A model generated the notes under the pieces. The model worked only from the letters and a program-made list of their open reading frames with translations. It ran no database searches and was not told the DNA's origin. The position numbers and the translations under genes were made by a program. From Zeimonas sp964538505 (GTDB lineage: Bacteria > Pseudomonadota > Gammaproteobacteria > Burkholderiales > Burkholderiaceae_E), in the NCBI GenBank assembly GCA_964538505.1, contig CAZIDY010000013.1, positions 11,973 through 75,972 on the forward strand: DNA of 64,000 bases. The letters are read 5' to 3'. This document shows positions 61,276-64,000 of this stretch, one piece after another; the first letter of the stretch is position 1; every line of letters starts with the position of its first letter.

Positions 61276-61806
61276 TCACAGCGTAGTGATGCGACCTTTC
61301 TCCAGCTTGATCGGCTGAAGCGTGGAAGTAGGATACTCAAGAGCGGCGCGATGCTCCTTCAGCACCGAGATCTCCCTCGGGTGCGACTTCGTCTCGCGGC
61401 CCTTCTGCTGTTCGACGAGGTCGGCGAGCGAGACCGAGTCGAGGTACTCGATCATCCGCTTGTTCAGGTTCGTCCACAGCTCGTGCGTCATGCACGGGCC
61501 ACCGTCTTCCTGGCAGTTCGCCTGACCACTGCATTGCGTGGCGTCGAGCGGCTCGTCGACGGCGAAGATCATGTCGGCTACCGTGACATCCTTCATCGGC
61601 CGCGCCAGCGTATAGCCGCCGCCCGGGCCGCGCGTGCTCTCCACCAACTCATGACGCCGCAGCTTGCCGAACAGCTGCTCGAGATACGACAGCGAGATCT
61701 TCTGTCGCTGGCTGATCCCCGCGAGGGTGACAGGCCCCTGATGCTGGCGCATCGCCAGATCGATCATCGCGGTGACCGCAAAGCGTCCTTTCGTCGTAAG
61801 TCGCAT
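61276..61806 (-). CDS. iscR: Iron-sulfur cluster regulator IscR
   Basis: The 176-residue Rrf2-family regulator starts MRLTTKGRFAVTAMIDLAMR with HTH in TLAGISQRQKISLSYLEQLF and ends with RITTL. The 2Fe-2S cysteines are in CSGQANCQEDGGPCMTHELW (three Cys). With cluster it represses isc; without it, it activates other genes. A close type 1 IscR box lies 13 bp upstream of the ATG, so autoregulation is very likely. Full length, intact. Confidence 0.94.
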   Translation of the reverse strand: MRLTTKGRFAVTAMIDLAMRQHQGPVTLAGISQRQKISLSYLEQLFGKLRRHELVESTRGPGGGYTLARPMKDVTVADMIFAVDEPLDATQCSGQANCQEDGGPCMTHELWTNLNKRMIEYLDSVSLADLVEQQKGRETKSHPREISVLKEHRAALEYPTSTLQPIKLEKGRITTL

Positions 61807-61818
61807 GGAGGGCTCCGA

Positions 61819-61843
61819 ATTGTTGACTAGTTTAGTCAGTTAT
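61819..61843 (-). promoter_or_regulatory. Type 1 IscR binding site
   Basis: On the minus strand the 25 bp start ATAACTGACTAAACTAGTC and end AACAAT. It has the core GACT-N5-AGTC with flanking ATA/AT as in the E. coli iscR promoter, with only small departures from the consensus. Position just before iscR fits negative feedback by [2Fe-2S]-IscR. Confidence 0.8.
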
Positions 61844-62214
61844 AGATGAATCGTCTAGTTCGCGGTAGGGAAATCTTTTCCGGATGATTCGGTAAGGTTT
61901 TCCGCCTTTTGCCTCGCTTCTTCGTCGTTTTGCCCGCGCCCGCCCCGCCACGAAGCGCTTCCGCAGCCTTTCAGGGTTGCGAAAGCCGATCGCGAACGTG
62001 GCTACGACGCGGCCGCAAGAAGTCCCAGCATTCCAGCGTCCCGGCTAGGGAAATCCCCAGCGCGAAGCGCCTTCGTTGCGAAGGGCTTATGGAGTCTTGA
62101 AGGCGACGTCGTTGCCGCCCGCCGACGGCTGGACCGCGCTCACCGAGCGAACCGGCGAAGCGCACCGCCGCGGAAACGGCCGTTGCGCTTCGCTCCGGTT
62201 GCCCGGCCGTTCGT
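61844..62214. other. Non-coding gap between iscR and the tyrosine phosphatase gene
   Basis: About 370 bp upstream of iscR with no convincing gene on either strand. The short sequence TAGGGAAATC occurs twice (about 61866 and 62046). The half next to iscR is relatively T-rich and may hold its promoter. Confidence 0.5.
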
Positions 62215-62706
62215 TCAGGCCGCCGCGACCTGCGTCGCGCGGCGGCGGGCCAGCTCGAGCAGCCCGTTGCAGGCGTCCTCGATGTAGTCGAGCGTCTGCT
62301 CGAAGCCCTGCGCGTTACCGTAGTACGGATCGGGGATCGTCGCCGTCTCGTGCTCGGTGGCGAAGCGCATCAGCAGTTGCAGCTTGTGATGCGCCGACTT
62401 CGGTGCCAATTGCTGCAGCGCCGACAGGTTGTCCCAGTCCATCGCGAGGATGAGGTCGTATTCGTCGAAATCCTTCTCGCGCACGCGCGTGGCGCGCAGG
62501 TCGCCGATCTCGTATCCGCGGCGCGAAGCAGTGGCCTGCGCGCGCCGGTCGGGCGGCTCGCCCGCGTGGAACGCATGCGTGCCCGCCGAGGACACGCGGA
62601 CGACCTCATCGAGGCCCGCCTGGCGAACCATGTGCCGGAACACGCCCTCGGCCGTCGGCGAGCGGCAGATGTTCCCCATGCAGACGAACAGCACCCTCGT
62701 ATTCAT
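62215..62706 (-). CDS. Low-molecular-weight protein-tyrosine phosphatase
   Basis: The 163-residue enzyme has the P-loop VLFVCMGNICRSPTAEGVFR (Cx5R-type, with Cys at about residue 8) and the general acid motif IPDPYYGNAQGFEQTL. DLILAMDWDNLSALQQL is also typical. It dephosphorylates tyrosine kinases of the BY type and other phosphoproteins; in many bacteria this affects capsule export. An in-frame ATG at 62736 is an alternative start. It lies 67 bp downstream of uvrB on the same strand. Confidence 0.92.
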   Translation of the reverse strand: MNTRVLFVCMGNICRSPTAEGVFRHMVRQAGLDEVVRVSSAGTHAFHAGEPPDRRAQATASRRGYEIGDLRATRVREKDFDEYDLILAMDWDNLSALQQLAPKSAHHKLQLLMRFATEHETATIPDPYYGNAQGFEQTLDYIEDACNGLLELARRRATQVAAA

Positions 62707-62773
62707 TGCCAGCGAAACCGGTTCTCTCTTTGCCATGTTCGTATCCGTATCCGCGTAAGTCGAAGAAATCTTT

Positions 62774-64000
62774 TCAGGCGCTCCTGCGCCGCGCCGCAAC
62801 CCGAGCATCCGCAGGAGCCGGGTCTGCAACGAACGGAACCACATTGCTCCCCCCGTCCGATCCGAAGAACCGCTGCTTGAGCGCGGCGAGCTGGTCGCGC
62901 ATCTGCGCGGCCTTCTCGAACTCGAGATTCTTCGCGTGTTCGAGCATCGCCTTCTCGAGTCGACGGATCTCGCGTGCGAGCCCCTTCTCTCCGAGCGCCT
63001 CGTATCTCGTCTGCTCCTGGGCCGCGCGCAGGTCGATCCGCGCCTGCGTGGCGTCGTAGACGCCGTCGATCAGCTCGCGCACCTGCTTGCGCACGCCGCG
63101 CGGCACGATCCCGCGGCTCGCGTTGAACGCGACCTGCCTGGCGCGCCGACGCTCGGTCTCGTCGATGGCCCGGCGCATCGAGTCGGTGACGCGATCGGCG
63201 TAGAGGATCGCGCAACCGTTCAGGTTGCGCGCCGCGCGCCCGATCGTCTGGATCAGGCTGCGCTCGCTGCGCAGGAAGCCTTCCTTGTCCGCATCGAGAA
63301 TCGCCACCAGCGACACCTCGGGAAGGTCGAGTCCTTCGCGCAGCAGGTTGATGCCGACCAGCACATCGAAGGCACCCAGCCGCAGGTCGCGAATGATCTC
63401 GACGCGCTCGACGGTGTCGATGTCCGAGTGCAGGTAGCGCACGCGCACCCCGTTCTCGGCGAGGTAGTCGGTGAGCTCCTCGGCCATGCGCTTGGTGAGC
63501 GTCGTGACGAGCACACGCTCGCCGGCCGTTACGCGATCGTGGATCTCCGAGAGCAGGTCGTCGACCTGCGTGGCCGCCGGGCGCACGATGACCTTCGGGT
63601 CGACCAGACCGGTGGGACGCACCACCTGCTCGACGACCTGCCCGGCCTGCGTCTTCTCGTAGTCGGCCGGAGTGGCCGAGACGAACACGCACTGGCCGAT
63701 CTTGCGCTCGAACTCCTCGAACTTCAGCGGCCGGTTGTCCAGCGCCGACGGCAGTCGGAAGCCGTATTCGACGAGCGTCTCCTTGCGCGAACGGTCGCCG
63801 CGGAACATGCCGCCCAGTTGCCCGATCGTGACGTGGCTCTCATCGATGAACATCAGCGCGTCCGACGGCAGGTAGTCGACGAGCGTCGGCGGCGGGTCGC
63901 CGGGGCGCGCGCCCGACAGGTGCCGCGTGTAGTTCTCGATGCCCTTGCAGAAGCCGAGCTCCTGCAGCATCTCCATGTCGAAGCGCGTGCGCTGCTCGAG
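62774..64000 (-). CDS. uvrB: UvrABC system protein B, 3' part
   Basis: The last 409 codons are in the window; the 5' end lies beyond 64000. Visible are helicase parts YLPSDALMFIDESHVTIGQL (DESH-type motif II), PLKFEEFERKIGQCVFVSAT, GERVLVTTLTKRMAEELTDY, GLDLPEVSLVAILDADKEGF and QTIGRAARNLNGCAILYADR (motif VI). The C-terminal UVR domain EKAMLEHAKNLEFEKAAQMR binds UvrC. UvrB verifies and holds the lesion in nucleotide excision repair. The sequence appears intact. Confidence 0.96.
   Translation of the reverse strand, partial: LEQRTRFDMEMLQELGFCKGIENYTRHLSGARPGDPPPTLVDYLPSDALMFIDESHVTIGQLGGMFRGDRSRKETLVEYGFRLPSALDNRPLKFEEFERKIGQCVFVSATPADYEKTQAGQVVEQVVRPTGLVDPKVIVRPAATQVDDLLSEIHDRVTAGERVLVTTLTKRMAEELTDYLAENGVRVRYLHSDIDTVERVEIIRDLRLGAFDVLVGINLLREGLDLPEVSLVAILDADKEGFLRSERSLIQTIGRAARNLNGCAILYADRVTDSMRRAIDETERRRARQVAFNASRGIVPRGVRKQVRELIDGVYDATQARIDLRAAQEQTRYEALGEKGLAREIRRLEKAMLEHAKNLEFEKAAQMRDQLAALKQRFFGSDGGSNVVPFVADPAPADARVAARRRSA

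Overview
The window is GC-rich, densely packed chromosomal DNA. It looks betaproteobacterial (Burkholderiales/Rhodocyclales-like). The reasons are the gene set (parE-parC, kup, iscR-iscA with a type 1 IscR box, recJ-prfB-lysS, lolCD, comEC, a PEP-CTERM protein), pairs of acetyl-CoA and propionyl-CoA synthetases, and prfB with its programmed +1 frameshift. The high GC creates many long antisense shadow frames; these are left out. I could not run database searches, so family names rest on motifs I recognise.

Layout. 1-7.7 kb: end of a VWA/CoxE-like gene, aquaporin, a three-gene TRAP transporter followed by a broken 3-methyladenine glycosylase, an orphan GspE/PilB ATPase, and an intact VapBC module with a palindromic operator. 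7.7-12.1 kb: a lectin-like lipoprotein, a TPR-LuxR regulator, a methyltransferase and a three-gene cluster of unknown function. 12.2-22.3 kb: toxin-antitoxin debris, a spermidine-synthase-like enzyme, a family 6 uracil/hypoxanthine-DNA glycosylase, htpG, parC-parE, a Cys/Met-metabolism PLP enzyme, and a 567-bp unit bounded by 18-bp inverted repeats that holds a decayed DUF433/DUF5615 pair. 22.3-31.7 kb: kup, a bd-type oxidase with cydB intact but cydA internally deleted, a MocR regulator, and haoA-haoB (octaheme hydroxylamine oxidoreductase and HaoB), then a scar joining two gene tails. 31.7-37.6 kb: a PEP-CTERM protein leading into pgaD-pgaC-pgaA (no pgaB), a truncated-looking membrane protein, and a HigBA-like module. 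37.7-49.7 kb: tRNA-Ser(GGA), acs, class I fumarase, coaX, a DUF218 protein, prpE, an NlpC/P60 hydrolase with a repeat tail, minisatellite DNA, an iron-type binding protein, ridA, a hydrolase and 3-hydroxybutyrate dehydrogenase. 49.5-64 kb: comEC, tatD, lolD-lolC/E, recJ, prfB, lysS, iscA, iscR, a low-molecular-weight tyrosine phosphatase and the 3' part of uvrB.

Metabolically the window suggests a respiring chemoorganotroph that uses short fatty acids (acs, prpE, bdhA, fumarase), takes up C4-dicarboxylate-type substrates, and can oxidise hydroxylamine. It probably makes a PNAG-like polymer.

The most striking signal is recurrent. At least five loci (tag, a vapBC pair, DUF433/DUF5615, cydA, and a DUF72/aldo-keto reductase junction) keep recognisable outer ends but have lost their centres, usually with a frame change. 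This is either a real history of small deletions in dispensable genes or an assembly artefact; reads across the junctions would decide.
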